DNA of 64,000 nt from Perca fluviatilis (GCF_010015445.1 NC_053112.1:1349312-1413311); one strand, 5' to 3'; counted from the stretch's first letter, positions 33,823-46,756 are shown. Notes: generated from the sequence alone by a model not told the origin. Numbers and translations are program-made.

Positions 33823-35400
33823 TCATGGATCCCGCCGTCTGTTGGGGTCTGGCCACAGGACCTCATCGACATTGCAAGCAATGTCTTCTCCTGCTAGGCA
33901 CCGGGGAAAATATCCCCTTGCATGTCGAAACCATCCATGGATTGCTGTCACCTGAATGTCGCTGCAGGCCTGTTCCATTGCCTGCAGAAGAGGCATGCGG
34001 GCATGTGGTTGGCGGTCATATACACGCCATCTCCAAGCCGAAAAGAATTCCTCTATAGGGTTTAAAAATGGTGAGTAAGGGGGCAAGTATACCACTTCAA
34101 ATTGATTGTGGTTGGTGAACCAGGCCTGGACCAGAGCAGCCCGATGGAAACTGACATTATCCCATACCACCACAAACCTGGACTGATCTGGTCTGTTCTG
34201 TACGACTATATTATGGAGAGCATCTAGAAATGTGAGTATATGTTGGCTATTGTATGGACCTAGTTTTGCATGATGATGCAGAAGCCCTCAAAGGCTTATG
34301 GCGGCATACAATGTGATATTACCCCCGTGCTGCCCCGGGACGTGCACAATTGCCCTGTGGCCAATTACATTACAACCCCGTCGTCTTATTTTGCTCAGGT
34401 CGAATCCAGCTTCATCAATGAAAATGAATTCATGAGGCTGTGCAGCTCCATCCATGGCCAAGATTCTCTGTAACAAAAAAAACAAACATAGTACTGTACT
34501 ACAGTGCTACACATACAGGACCCTCACCCCATCACACAGGTACCTGTGTAGCTCTCCGAATGGATCCATGTGGTACTGATATGGTACATATTCAGCTGCT
34601 ACTGGATTTCACCAATACTGTATTGTAAATGTAAAGGACAGTTACACTTACCCGTACATATTCAGCTCGAAGTCATTTGACCCGGACACTGTTCCTCTCA
34701 AATGGGACCCTGTAGAGCTGCTTCATGGTGATGTTGTGTTTTCCCAAGATGCGTCTGATGGTGGTGATTCTCACATGGTTTATGTTGTTGAACACTTGCC
34801 TGTCTGCAAGTATTTTCTGTCGTAGCTGGTGGAGACGGATGGCATTGTCTGCCCTCACTAGGTCCACAACGGTAAGTTCCTGCTGTTGTGTGAACAGGAG
34901 TTGGCATCCTCCCCCAGAAGGTCTTCTAGTCATTCTAGAGAAATACAACCACAAATTGTCATCGGTTTGCTTCTTTTTCTTACAGTACTTTACTGTATAT
35001 ACTGTATCATCCACTGTACTGAACCATCTCAATATAAGTAATCATGGTATGTATCACAAAAACTACCACTTTGGCTGCAAAACGAGCATTAGCACCCTGC
35101 AATTCCCTGTACACGTGATGTGGTAATGTGATATACTGCAGTAAAGTGCTGTAAATACCATCTGAGCAGAGTAGAAGGTAGAGAGGTGAAGACATACCTG
35201 TTTTCTAGTCGGAATGTTCTTATTACAGATGCCACTGTGAAGCAGCTTAGATGTGGGTGGACTCTCTGCCCAGCTTCCCTCATAGTCAGGCCATGGTTGA
35301 TGACATGGTCCACCAAAGTTGCTCTTATATCATCAGAAATAGCGGTCCGTGCATGGCCTCTTCAACCTTGACAATGTCCTCCTCCTCTTCCTCTTCCTCT
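33823..35400 (-). pseudogene. DDE transposase (IS630-like), three exons, decayed
   Basis: The exons on the minus strand are: about 35400-35198 (helix-turn-helix region: VDHVINHGLTMREAG, ending FRLENR before GTATGT); 34934-34652 (MTRRPSGG through RTIRRILGK-like and MKQLYRVPF, flanked by TTTCTCTAG and GTAAGT); and 34467-33823 (catalytic domain). Catalytic acidic residues are D in FIDEAGFDLS, D in VVWDNVSFHR and E in LNPIEEFFSAW, with 35 residues between the last two. A TGA at 34285-34287 interrupts the third exon in frame, and the acidic N-terminus (Glu-rich) is frameshifted. The element is therefore probably inactive. Confidence 0.8.
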
Positions 35401-35580
35401 TGCTCTACCTCTGCCTCTTGCTCTCCCTCCATCCATGCTTGCAAAGTTCTTGAAATGGCTAAACTGAGGGCTTTTTGTAGCTGGCTGATTGGTGTTCAGT
35501 TTTGCAAGTAAGTGCCTTCAGGTGTGTATTTGAGTGGTTGCAATTACCCGATGTGTTTTGTATTTTGGATACATGTGTTT

Positions 35581-36690
35581 TAGGGCTGCACAATTATGGC
35601 CAAAATGATAATCACGATTATTTTGATCAATATTGAGATCACGATTAATTATCACGATTATTTGTTGATTTAACCAAAACAAATTTTATTGTCACATAGG
35701 CTAATTATAACTGCTTTTACATCCATATTGTGCTACATTCCTCCTTTATTGAAGGATACTGTGAATGAGTATGGCATTTCAGTTGTTGTGCGACCGCATT
35801 CCATACATGCACGTTTGCCGTAAGGTATCTACCTGACGAAATAGCAACGCGGATTTCGGTGTCTTAGCTACATGTCTGCGTTGCGCTCTGATGCTCCGAA
35901 ACCCACGTTAGAGGCAACATAAACGTCGCTGCATGTCACGCTAGTAAACACTAATAGCACATTACACAGCGGTAACGTGCTACCATTAGCTAGCTACAGT
36001 AAACACTAATAACACGTTACACAGCAGGTAACGTTAGCCTACCATTAGCTAGCTACAGTAAACACTAATAACACGTTACACAGCAGGTAACGTTAGCCTA
36101 CCATTAGCTAGCTACAGTAAACACTAATAACACGTTACACAGCAGGTGACTTTAGCCTACCATTAGCTACAGTAGTAACTGGATTAAAAACGGCTAAAAT
36201 GCTGACAGCTAAACGGTGTGACTGTATTTCACTATAGAGGATTCCAACAGTGGGACGTCCAACAGTCTGCTGCTAAAGCTATGATCTAAAAGACACAAAC
36301 TAGCACTGGTCACTGCTGTTGTCTGAAAAACAAAACAGACGGGACAAAATGTTGCGTTTACTGGTAAACTCGTAAACATTGTGACCGGCTTATGATGACC
36401 GACTGCTGTGTGTATACCCGTTGTGGAATTTTCCTCACATTACTCTGTCCTCTGGGACTGTCTACATCTAAAAACTAAGCTGCGCGGTGCAGGGAACAAC
36501 TCTGATTGGCTCATGGAGGTACGTGATCAGACAGTGGTTTGTGGAGCGCTAGATTGGCTTTGCAAAACTTTGGTAAGGAGCGTTCTATGAACGGAATGAC
36601 GCATTTTAAATATCGCTCGATCACGTAAATTTGATCGTGGGAAGTCAAAATCGTGATCGTGATTAAAATTCGATTAATTGTGCAGCCCTA
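35581..36690. mobile_element. Nested hAT-type MITE (TAGGGCTGCACAATTA ends)
   Basis: Exact 8-bp duplications ATGTGTTT flank it (35573-35580 and 36691-36698). The termini are TAGGGCTGCACAATTATGG and the inverted TAGGGCTGCACAATTAATCG. It contains a 59-bp tandem repeat at 35943-36175 and no transposase. Confidence 0.93.
35943..36175. repeat. About 59-bp tandem repeat, four copies
   Basis: The unit beginning AGTAAACACTAATA recurs at 35943, 35998, 36057 and 36116. The first copy is 55 bp and the later ones 59 bp. Each contains a CCATTAGCTAGCTAC and a CACGTTACACAGC block. Confidence 0.9.
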
Positions 36691-36944
36691 ATGTGTTTTC
36701 CAAATGGCACCCTGAGATTACATTTTTGAACGAAGTGTCTTATGTATGAAATAGAGTGTAGTATGCAGGACCAAGTGTGTTGCATAAAGGAGTAAGTGTG
36801 TTGCAGAATTGCAACTAGAGTGCAAAGCAGCGCTTTTGTTTAAGGTATGGGTACATGTGTTTGAGGTATGGTAACAAAAGCTTCAAGGTGTGTTACTTTA
36901 GTCTAAGCATGGGTCTATAGTGTTCAAGCAATGGGCAAAAACTG

Positions 36945-38160
36945 TAATGTGAAGCAGCTGGAGGAAATGTACAGTAAGCAGACCTTTGTTAGCAGTGCTG
37001 TTCTTCAATAAAAACTGGTCTACACAACAGGATGTGGACATATTCTAATAAAATCTATTGCAGATATCTAGAAAGTTATTTCTAACTAGGAAAAATTAAA
37101 TACAGATATCTACAATAAATATCAAGTTTTGCTACTAAAGGGGGCTTTCACACGTATTTTGTTTGGTCCGGACTTTCGTACTTTTCAGTTTGATCCGAAC
37201 CAAAATCTCAGGTGTGAAACAAACCCTGGACCACGGACCGGGACAAACAGCCGAAATTTGGTACGACCAAAAGAGGTATATCATTTGAAAAAACTCCAAC
37301 ACAGAGAGAGGATATGAGAGAATGGGGAAGCCCGTCTACAAACCAATCAGTTACAAGAATCGGGAGACATAGCTCACGTATAGGATAGTTTTGTCATGTA
37401 TAGTTCTGTAGTGCGCTTGCATAACTGCAGTGTGAAACCAAAACTTACCGGAAGAAAATGTATGCATTGTAACAAAAACATGAACTTTGGTCCAGACCTT
37501 GGTTCGGACTTTAAGGTGTGAATGCCCTCTAAACGGCCTTAAACCTTTTAAGAACGTAAATTTAGTTTTGACTAGTACAATCAAAGTTGTAGATGTCTTG
37601 AAAAATAATTGCTACAAGTAAGAATGTTATTGTGGATATCTTTAATTACCATTCTGACTAGTTAGAATATAATTTTGACTAGGTGAAATCATATTATAAA
37701 TATCTTAAATATAATTACAAATAGGAGTGTGGTTCGATTAAATGTTAAAACGGCCTGCCATAGTACCTAAGACATTTTTCCTGTTTTCATCTATAGTTGT
37801 TCTGCAGAGCTTCTTCTTGCAGGTGTCTGACAATAACAATAACTTTAGTTTTCTATGTTGTAAGTTGACATTATTGTTTAAAACCACATTTCAATACTGA
37901 CAACAAATGTATAATCTCTCTGAAAGAGTCAAACAACAATAATTGATAAATGCAGGGTATTAATTTAAACTGAACATTTGAGAGCTGATAGCCTTCTTCT
38001 TGTCCGAGCACATCTCCATGACTCCCTGCTACACAGAAGCAGCAACAACAGGCCTCCATGTAGATCACTAACTGGTGTTGTGACACAGAACGACCACTAG
38101 ATGGATCACAACACAAAGGAATGATGAGACAAAGTTACTGTACTGCTGCCACACTGACCA
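36945..38160. other. Unit 2 3' flank, paralogous to 6350-7820 and 8540-8660
   Basis: This continues the AGATATCT-rich repeat and the inter-unit flank. It lacks the retroposon (6745-7184) and the MITE (7807-8490) seen in the first copy, supplying their empty sites at about 37350 and 37961. No gene was found. Confidence 0.7.
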
Positions 38161-39400
38161 CCAAACAAACAAAATCACGAGTTCATTAACCTTTTTTGTT
38201 TCTTCTTGTTTTTAGGCTTCAGTGTTTCTGCAGTTTAAACTCTTTGGAGGTCCCAAATGTAGTAAATTGGTAAGGTAGTCAGAAATGTGTTTTTGTATGC
38301 ATTTCATTACATAGGCCTACATTCAGGGCTTGACATTCCCCACTCTGGGTATTATTTAGTTAGTAACGCAGCATTTTTGCTAGCCACTATTTGGTGGGAA
38401 ATTAGATTATTATAAACATAGTTTTATTTGATTAGAGTTGACTGTGGTGTGCTACAATTCACTTGAACTAGAATTACAACCTGTGTGTAAAGCTCCTTAT
38501 GTATGAAAACATGCAACTGATTAAGACATTAAAAGCATAGCTTCTTATTGCATAAGTGTTGTAGGCTTAGAGAAGATTAATTGTAAGATGTTAGCAGCGC
38601 GTGCTTACATGTCTCTCAGCGGAGTCAGCAGCTGGCACGTGTTCCCAGAAACGAGAAGTGAAGCACACAAAGCAAAGGTCCTTTCCTGCTGCACGCAATC
38701 TCGACTTCTTTTACAATCGTCTTGTAAAAATGTTTTTCTGCCTGTTGGTCTTTTGTGCAGGTCATTGGAAATTTTTTGGAAAAAGGAAGGCACTTTCAAA
38801 ACATACTTAGCAGGTGAAGTGGATGAAGCATCTCTCTATCATTCTATCATGGGAGCAGCGGTTGTTGTTGTAAATGACCAATCGCCTATCTGGGTTCAAA
38901 CAATGCTAGTAGCTGCCATTAGCTCTTGGGCGGCGCTAAGCTCCAGACACAGTGACGGTGACTCTGCTAAATAGTCTCAGGAAGGAACTTGTTTTGGTTG
39001 AACATTTGCACCTGCAAAAGAAAACGCCTCATCCAACATTAAATGAAGTTAACTGTTCACACAATACAGTAACATGAGATATTTAAATTAGCTGATACAT
39101 GGTTAAACCATAGTTTACCTTAGTTTAACCTGGAGTTTACCTTAGTTTAACCTTGAGCACCTGTTTGTTGTGTTTCCAGGTTGTTTAAGCGTGGCAGCAG
39201 TGCAGCTCTGAGCTCTTTGCCTGCCTGCCGGCTGCTGCTGTTCGAGCTCTCTAACTCAACACTCCCACATTATTTTTATTTTCAAATTTGTAGTCATCAG
39301 CCCCCCAATGACATAGACTCAAGTCACATGAGGCAATTTAATTCAAGACTTCACATAGCTCCCTCTAAAACCATAAAAGGTTCTACAACCGTTTCCACAT
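38161..39400. other. Gene-free stretch, nothing recognised
   Basis: Contains modest open frames (for example 38588-38974 and 39181-39462) without domain motifs, splice context or paralogue support. No terminal repeats were found. Confidence 0.4.
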
Positions 39401-40224
39401 ATGCAGGAGTACTCCCCAAAACCTGCAAGCAGACCATGATGTGTAAAAGAGTTCCCCTTTAATGGACTAAGCAAAATGCAGTAAACCATGAGATTTATGT
39501 TGAATGTCATGATTTATTGGAGCATGTCAACAATGTGGCTAGAATGAATGATTTCGGTTTGGACAGCTCGACTGTGGATGTCAAAGGTCACCATGATGGA
39601 CTGTGAGTGCTGGTTAAATTAGTTAAAGTGAAACTAACCAACTCTTCAGAGAAAGGAAAAAAAAAACAATTATTTTACTTTTACAAATGAAAAGCACAAA
39701 TGATATGAAATGAAACACATCTTTTCTCAATTACAATACACTAAGGGGCTTTACTGATACTTTTATTGGTCTGTTATGACCAGTAGCTTATGGTGGCTAA
39801 TGTTAGTGTTTCGGGTACATTTCCGTGGGACGTTGGGGTGGGGTGGCCTGCTCACAGGTCGCCCTTCAAACCTGTTGGTTCACCGTGCACAGGAACCTGC
39901 TGCATGAAGACGAAGGGTGAGTTGTTGTTTTAGGCTAACTATGTTTCTGTAATACATCTGGAAAAAGCTATACAGTATCATGTTTTGAAGTGCCTTAGCT
40001 TGCTAACACAAAGCTAACATTAGCTTACCAACAGTCCTTTTCTAATGACCAGTCCCAACGGGGTCAGTCAAAAACAAGAAATTCACACCTCACAGCTCAG
40101 TGTTTCCCCTCAAAATTACCTCACATAGAAGTTACAGGTACAGTACCAACATCACCTTATGTTAAGCCAGGGAAAAATCTGTTCGTAACTAAAGTAATAA
40201 AAACATACGAAGAAACAAAACCTA

Positions 40225-40569
40225 ACAACAGAGCTGCAGTAAGAGGCGAGTCAACGCTGAACAGATAACATTCCTACTTCAGTTTCCTTGGAATGAAAAT
40301 CGAGGTTTGTACATGTTGTTATGAGTTCAGACTGTTCCTCCCACATTACATAATTAACCTGAAAACTGTCCAATCAGAGCGCTGACTGGCAGCCCTACAG
40401 GTGTGACTGGGTCCTGCTCACATGTCATAGGACACTTCTAGATATAAAGGTGTTAGGAGGAGTCAGATGAACTCAGACAGCAGCAGCATCTGTCAGTGTC
40501 TGCTGATGAAGGTACCACGTCTCTCTGACCTCATCTGAACGGGACTTTAACAGCGGAGCAGCCTGACAG
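40225..40569 (+). promoter_or_regulatory. Unit 3 promoter with TATA-like box and noncoding first exon
   Basis: ATATAAAG (40442-40449) is a good TATA-like element. About 120 bp later the exon ends CCTGACAG before the donor GTAACATT (donor at 40570). The region is GC-balanced compared with its AT-rich surroundings and is conserved in unit 4. I infer a 5' untranslated exon of roughly 95 bp that would splice to the PYD exon at 43581. Confidence 0.6.
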
Positions 40570-41139
40570 GTAACATTACACACCTTTGATGAAGAAACTC
40601 GGCTATCATTTGTGATATTTTGGGGCTACATAATATGACTTAAGATGGGAGCAGTGATACATTCTTTCAGCACCACTGTAAACAGTTTGTAGATCTGAAG
40701 TAACTCAGTAAGTATTCTATGATGTGTGACATTTTGGCCAAAATGAGCCTTTTTATGTTTAGTTGAGGTAAGTAATTTTCACACATACACATACATACAT
40801 ACACACAATCGGCAGCAGACTGTAGGACGTAACAAAGGAGACATCATTGTTCATAAAATACACTAAGTCAATGGAGTTAGATTTAATCATCACCAGGAAA
40901 GAAGTTAGATTTTAATCTCTGCTGACTTCACTGCTGAGATATGAGCGAGTGTCAGAACGTCTCCATCAGCCTGAATACTTTATTCTCTGAAACTTCTGAC
41001 TCTACAAAACTACTCAGAACCGTTTGTGAAGGCAGATAGTTGTTTTTGATTGGCAGGTGTGTGTCACAAACTTCATCCCATCAAAAGTGTAAATGTGTCT
41101 TGATTTGTGGACACATGTCCTCAACAACAAGATAAAATA

Positions 41140-41140
<1 letters not shown>

Positions 41141-41172
<32 letters not shown>

Positions 41173-41198
41173 GTAGTAGTAGTAGTAGTAGTAGTATA

Positions 41199-41242
<44 letters not shown>
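41141..41242. repeat. (ATT)n/(AGT)n microsatellite
   Basis: ATT trinucleotides, then AGT trinucleotides at about 41170-41196, then ATT again. Absent from the paralogue at about 63615. Confidence 0.95.
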
Positions 41243-42255
41243 CAGCAAAGGAGTCTTTTAATCCTGACGTACAGACAGTAAAAACACATCCAGGGGTTTC
41301 TGAAGGGACAAGTTGAAACTTGCAGTTTGTCTCTGTCAGTCACTGGTGCCGGATAATCCTAATTTGGGCAAAAATGGCATGGCTAGCGTGTGACAATACT
41401 GCCACATAAAAACTTCAGTCAAGAATCTGGCAAAATGACAGCTGGCAAACGGAGGGTTGTCACAGTCAAGATCAGATGCTCCTGCCATTGTGCCCTTAGG
41501 CCTCCGGGTACTGGTGCCATTTATCTGCATGTACGGCAGTACAGAAAATGGGCAGACTTTCCCTTAAATTACCAGCTATTGCCAGCTAGCTAGCTTGGTT
41601 TGCAAGGTGCAACAAAAGACATGTTAAATAACACAATAACACAATGTTATTTAAACACAAGTTTAAATAACTTAAAGTTATGGAAATGGTGAAAAGGGCA
41701 GAGTATTTTTCTAAATGAGTCGGCAAGCTAACAGCAAAGCCTAATTATACTTTATTGTTATCAAACTAAGAGAAATGTTCTCATCTCATCCTAAATTGGT
41801 CATAAACCTATTCCAAATGCAATGAATGAAATGCAGAGGAGGAAAAGTGCCCTTCTCCTCAAAATCATCTTGAGTTAATGTTAATTTATTTGTAAATTAG
41901 AACTTAAACGCTGAGAAACGATCTCATTTATGGGTCAGTATCGCTCTCTCACTTTGCTCGCCCAGGCTCACAGCGTAACGTCTCACGTGACAACCACAGG
42001 ACTGTTCTTTCTTAAGAACAAGTTGGCCCTTTTGGGGGCCCTATGCAAAAGAAAAACAAGTTTTACACAGGGCCTCCAAAAAGCTAGGAACGGCCCTGCT
42101 AGCTGGTGTTTCTAATAATTGGAGGAGCTGCTGGACAAGATGCACCTGTCATGGGCCGATGCGTAGCGTGTTGCCGAGCATTAAATATAATAGAGAGATC
42201 TCTTTGCAGCCTTCTATCCCACAGGGGATGAAGAAGAGAAAGTAAGTAACGTTAA

Positions 42256-43166
42256 AGTGATGGTTCGGAGTAATTTACCCTAGGGTCCTTTGCACCATGA
42301 CCTCGAGCCAAACACCCCCCCAGAAGCTTTTTTCACCTGGGTCTAACATTGGGCGAGTTAGCGTAGAGTAGCGTTAGCCGCTGAATGACGACATAGCATG
42401 GGACCACGTTTGTATCTCTTAACTGACCCCTACTAATTGCCCGAAATGATACCAAAGGTCTACACTAGTACAAATATATAGGTTATGCACTCCTAAAACG
42501 ATGGATTGGAAAGTTTGTAAGTACACCAGAAGTTTATGAACACTTGCCTGCTCTATTCTGCTCTCTGTTGCTGCTGCTGCTGCTACCTGCAGTTAGACGA
42601 GTGCTTAGGGCTGTCTACAAATTACTACCGAAAAGAGATACAACAAAAATATGTATTAATTTAATGATTAAATAAGGTAATGTCTCCAAACTTACCTCAA
42701 TTATTACTTGTCTCCTGCTAGTTATATTACAGCACTTACTTTAAAAAATAAGTTAAATTAAAAAAATTTTTTGTTGCATCTCTTTTCGGTGTTGTAATTT
42801 GTAGACGTCCCTAAGCACTCATCTCACAGCAGCAACAACAACAGCAGAGAGCAGAAGCCAGCAGGCAAGTGTTATTTACATAAACTTCTGGTGTACTTAC
42901 AAACTTTCCAATCTTCATCGTTTTATGAGTGCATAACCTATATATACTAGTGTAGACCTTTGGTATACTTTCGGCGATTATTAGTGGGGTCATTTAAGAG
43001 ATACAAACGTGGGTCCATTAGCCCCGCGCTAAGCTATTCAGCGGCTAACGCTACTCTACGCTAACTCGGCCAATGTTAGACCCAGGTGAAAAAAGCTTCT
43101 GGGGGGGTGTTTGGCTCGAGGTCATGGTGCAAAGGACCCTAGGGTAAATTACTCCGAACCATCACT
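42256..43166. mobile_element. Giant foldback element with TTAA target duplication
   Basis: The arms of about 390 bp (42256-42645 and about 42775-43166) are near-perfect inverted copies, joined by about 130 bp of A/T-rich loop. TTAA flanks both sides (42252-42255 and 43167-43170), as for piggyBac or Kolobok elements. The ends begin AGTGATGGTTCGGAGTAATT. It lies upstream of the PYD exon of unit 3. Confidence 0.88.
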
Positions 43167-43580
43167 TTAAGTGTTAACGTCAGTGACATGATTTAAGCTG
43201 TTGCAGAGTTTTGACTCTAAACATAACGTTAAAACATTATTGTCAGCAGAGGCATGGGAAGACATTTTCGGTAGGGGGTGCTGGGATGCTGGGAGTTGGG
43301 GGGGTCCACGATCCACGGTCCACGGCCCATGTTGAGTCTAAACAAACTACGTTACACAGGCTCTGTGTATATATGTATCTGCCAGTATTCTGCTCCTTCA
43401 CAACCGCGTCTGAGTGCAGGGCACTGATCGGTGTGCGGTGTGATTCAGCACAGCAACTTTGTTCACAGCTTCTGGGTGGAAGGATGACTTCTCGTGAATT
43501 TCTATGTGGCTATATGCCAATTCTGCTACATTTGTGTTTCAGTTTTCTTTCAGTTTGACAAAATTTTCTGATTTTAGCAG

Positions 43581-43860
43581 GAAGCCTCGATGACGGCATT
43601 GGACCTTTTCAACACTTTAGAGGATTTAAAAGAAGAGGAATTTAAGAAATTCAAATGGTGTCTGCAGCAAGACATCCTGGACGGCTACCAAAGCATCAAA
43701 GTGTCCAAGTTGGAGAACGCAGAAAGGCAGGACACGGTGGATGTGATGGTGAAAACCTATAAACATCAAGGAGCTCTGAAGGTGAGCAAGAAGGTTTTAG
43801 AGGAGATCAACAGGAATGATCTGGTGCAGAGACTGCCAGACACCATCTCAGGACCACAAG
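43581..43860 (+). CDS. Pyrin domain exon of unit 3 (first coding exon of PYD-B30.2 gene)
   Basis: The acceptor is TTTCTGATTTTAGCAG; the ATG is at 43590; there are 90 codons plus one base, then the donor GTCAGT (43861). The residues follow the PYD pattern: DLFNTLEDLKEEEFKKFKW, RQDTVDVMVKTY, GALKVSKKVLEEINRNDLV. It is nearly the same as the unit 2 PYD, with differences concentrated in single residues. Phase 1 matches the acceptor at 49111, giving PQ-V-MAAAS. Joined, 271 + 749 nt make one uninterrupted 340-codon frame (339 aa plus stop). The GTCAGT donor is weaker than GTAAGT but conserved in both units. PYDs act in inflammasome-type assemblies in the cytosol (family knowledge); the role of this product is inference. 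Confidence 0.85.
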
Positions 43861-44599
43861 GTCAGTCACCCTTTTTCATTTCTATTTTCAGGAAGAAAGA
43901 GTGGGTGGACATGAGAAACACAATACTTGTAAGGAAACAGATTGTTATTTGTGACCTGCTAATACAACTTGTGCACTCGGCAGCAACATATTCTCCAGCT
44001 GTAAACGACGCCATGAATCATTTAAGATTGTAAACAGATAAAAAACTATTTTATAGAGAAAAAAAAACATTAACATTCATTTCAGTGTAGTCTATTTGTT
44101 GTAACATTACTGTAGTGGAATTTCAAGCTCATGCTCTGTAAATTGAGATAGTGTTACCCAGGTCTCATTCAGGTCAGTGGCTAATATAACCTTTCCAGGT
44201 GGAGAAGTACTTCCACTCTGTGTCTCTAACGTAACAGCTGTATGATAAGACTGCCAAGGTCACAGAGAAAGTCAACACATAACACATTCTGCCTGTCTGT
44301 TTTAGGCGCCCGTAATATCTTTCAGGTTTTTATAAGGTTCAGCTAAACCTAATGCCTCCAGCATGAGTTTAAATAAACCTTCAGGAAGACAGGAACTTCA
44401 GATGGTTGGGATGGCACCTACACTGTACTGTGTAATCCTAAATGCTCCTCAATTGAGAATTCATTAAAAGGATATTTCACCACTGGAAAGATGAATATGT
44501 ATTAAATTGTGTCATTGATGTAGTAGAAATGTGAAACTCCCAGAATGCACTTGCTTCGCTTCCCTACGAGTCCACTCCCAAGCCATGCCTACAGGTTAC

Positions 44600-45420
44600 A
44601 GACATTTAATTCAGTGCATGTGGGTCGTCGGACAAACGGCTGCGGCCCATAGACCCAAAAAGAACAATTTTGCTCTCATCAGTCCACAGAATTCTCCTTT
44701 GACCAGTCAATGTGTCCTTTGGCAAATTTCAACCTATTCAGTACATGTCTTTTTTTCAGCAATGGGACTTTGCGGGGGCTTCTAGCTGATAGCTTTGCTT
44801 CACATACACACAGGTAACTTTAAGTCTTCTTTGATTTTCCTGGAGCTGATCATTGGTTGAGCCTTTGCCATTTTGGCTTTTCTTCGATCCATTCGAATGG
44901 TAGTTGACCATTTTTTCCCACGTCATTCAGACTTTGGATGCCATTTCAAGGCATTTGAAATCATTTTGGCTGAGCAGCCTATAGATTTTGCACTTCTTTA
45001 AATGTTTTCCCCTCTCCAATCCACTTTTTAATCAAAGTCTGCTGTTCCTCAGAGCAATGACTGGAATGACCCATTTTGCTGAGTATTTCAGTGTGAAATG
45101 CACTATAACCAGCATGCACAATATTTGCTTCCTTCCTTCCTTAAATATGGGCCATAATTGATGCCTGCATCTTCACAGAATCAATCACCTCACTAAGTGA
45201 ACACAACACTGCTATTATTTTGAACATGCCCCTTTCAATTACAGATTCAATTACACAGAATGAGCAGCATGCATGTCATGACTGTTGAGTCTGTTGGTTT
45301 TCTATGACTCTACAACACTTACTAGTAAATTATTTGCCATGTAGAAATATCACTTCTACCAAAAAATTTGATTTATGAGGTTGTTGTTGTTGGACTGCTA
45401 TTATTTTGAACACAACTGTT
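44600..45420 (-). pseudogene. Tc1/mariner-like transposon remnant
   Basis: On the minus strand the right terminus reads AACAGTTGTGTTCAAAATAA and is followed by decayed transposase: MGHSSHCSEEQQ...KKWIGEGKTFKEVQN, and later RLKFAKGHIDWSKENSVD, a form of the DDE region with in-frame stops where WTDES would lie. The left terminus is missing. It lies in the intron of unit 3. Confidence 0.7.
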
Positions 45421-46019
45421 AATAATAATAGCACATAAAAATAGATGTTAGTTGTTTCTTTTAAGCATGTGATGAGGTAAAATGTCCAGTTTGGGACATA
45501 ATAACTTAGCGGAGTAAAAACTATTCTGCCCTAGCAATTGTGTCCTTAACAGATAGCTTACTTGAATACGAATGTAGCTCCAGTAACGTTAGGACGAAGA
45601 TCTGTTATTCCATAGTCATTCATTTTCCATTCATTGTTAGTCATTTTCAGTGTAAAACTAAAGGAAATAAAAAAGGCATACAGTTACTATGTATGAAATT
45701 ACTGTATGTCATTATTACTTAATTTAAACAGCTGTTCATGTTCAAGGCTCTGAACGTAAGAAACAACCTAGTTGCTGACAACTTCTCTTTTTCCTCGCTT
45801 CACTGTCATGGATAATAATCCATAACAAGCCATATTTGTTGAAAATTTCAGAAGCTCACAGATTTATTGACTCAAAAGTTAAACGTTATCCATAAATATC
45901 AAAATCATTCAAATAGAAATGATGTTGCCCAAGCTCAATGGGAAATTGTTGCCCAGCAACATTGCCCAAAAAGTTGCGATATATCAACATCTTTCCTGTC
46001 AGAAGGCTAAAGTTACCAC

Positions 46020-46300
46020 ATTGTAAATCTAGCATTACTAATCAGATAAACTTAACCCCTTGATGAGGTGAGTGGTTTTGGTCCTTCCAGTGGAATATTT
46101 TTTGGCGATGGCAGAATCAGGGAACATACCTGCCAAACTCGCAGTGAAGTCGTCACAAAACACAAAAGGATTTTTTTTCTGTGCTACAAACATTGCCATC
46201 TGGAGTTCAGCTTGCATCACGTTTTCTGCCTCTGTCTGTCCTTTCGTGTTGAAGGATGAAATCTCCTGTGTGCCCCTTATGTACTGGGTGGCCGGGAAGT
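46020..46300 (-). pseudogene. hAT-like transposase N-terminal fragment
   Basis: An open minus-strand frame contains EAENVMQAELQMAMFVAQKK and GMFPDSAIAKKYSTGRTKTT. This matches a conserved block of fish hAT-related transposases in which MFPDS.IA..Y.CGRTKT is typical (recalled, not searched). The frame ends where the foldback element at about 46285 begins. The remainder of the gene is not present. Confidence 0.55.
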
Positions 46301-46325
46301 GCAATGCAACATTACAAAGAATGAA

Positions 46326-46612
46326 ACACTTTTACATTTTGGAAAACAAATTTACATTTTGGAAAACAAATTTACATTTTGGAAAACAAAATAACATTTT
46401 GGAAAACAAATTTACATTTTGGAAAACAAAATAACATTTTAGAAAACAAATTTACATTTTGGAAAACAAAATAACATTTTAGAAAACAAATTTACATTTT
46501 AGAAAACAAATTTACATTTTGGAAAACAAATTTACATTTTGGAAAACAAAATAACATTTTAGAAAACAAATTTACATTTTCGAAAACAAATTTACATTTT
46601 AGAAAACAAATT
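46326..46612. repeat. About 21-bp minisatellite, left arm
   Basis: Around 14 tandem copies of TTTTGGAAAACAAATTTACA with minor variants (AATAACATTTTAG). The inverse array occupies about 47640-47985. Confidence 0.9.
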
Positions 46613-46756
46613 AACAAGATGCAAAACACTTTTACCAGTCCCGAAACAAATTTACAAATGACAGAATCTTCACGGAAAGGGGAATGTACCACATACCGGA
46701 AGTGATGAGGTGTTGTTGGTGAGCGCAGTCAATTTGTGTTGTTGTGAGGAGTATAT

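Larger units (their letters stand above)
33364..36944 (-). mobile_element. IS630/Tc1-type transposon with intron-containing transposase
   Basis: TA duplications flank it (33362-33363 and 36945-36946), and paralogues at 6335 and 15020 have the unoccupied site GGCTTTTAATGTGAAGCAGC. The inverted termini begin CAGTTTTTGCCCGTTACTTG and CAGTTTTTGCCCATTGCTTG. The minus strand holds a three-exon transposase, and a hAT at 35581-36690 is nested inside. A second family member lies at 52483-54545. Confidence 0.88.
39408..41560. repeat. Segmental duplication copy (partner 61985-63740)
   Basis: Starting at ACTCCCCAAAACCTGCAAGC, this block is matched collinearly at 61985-63740 with small indels. It includes CATGATTTATTGGAGCATGT, the promoter and first exon of units 3 and 4, and the following GGACACATGTCCTC and AACGGAGGGTTGTCACAGTC blocks. 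The (ATT)n expansion at 41141-41242 is missing from the partner. Confidence 0.85.

Noticed and set aside
38588..38974. 128-codon plus-strand frame
   Set aside because: No motif, no splice or promoter evidence, and no counterpart in sister units.
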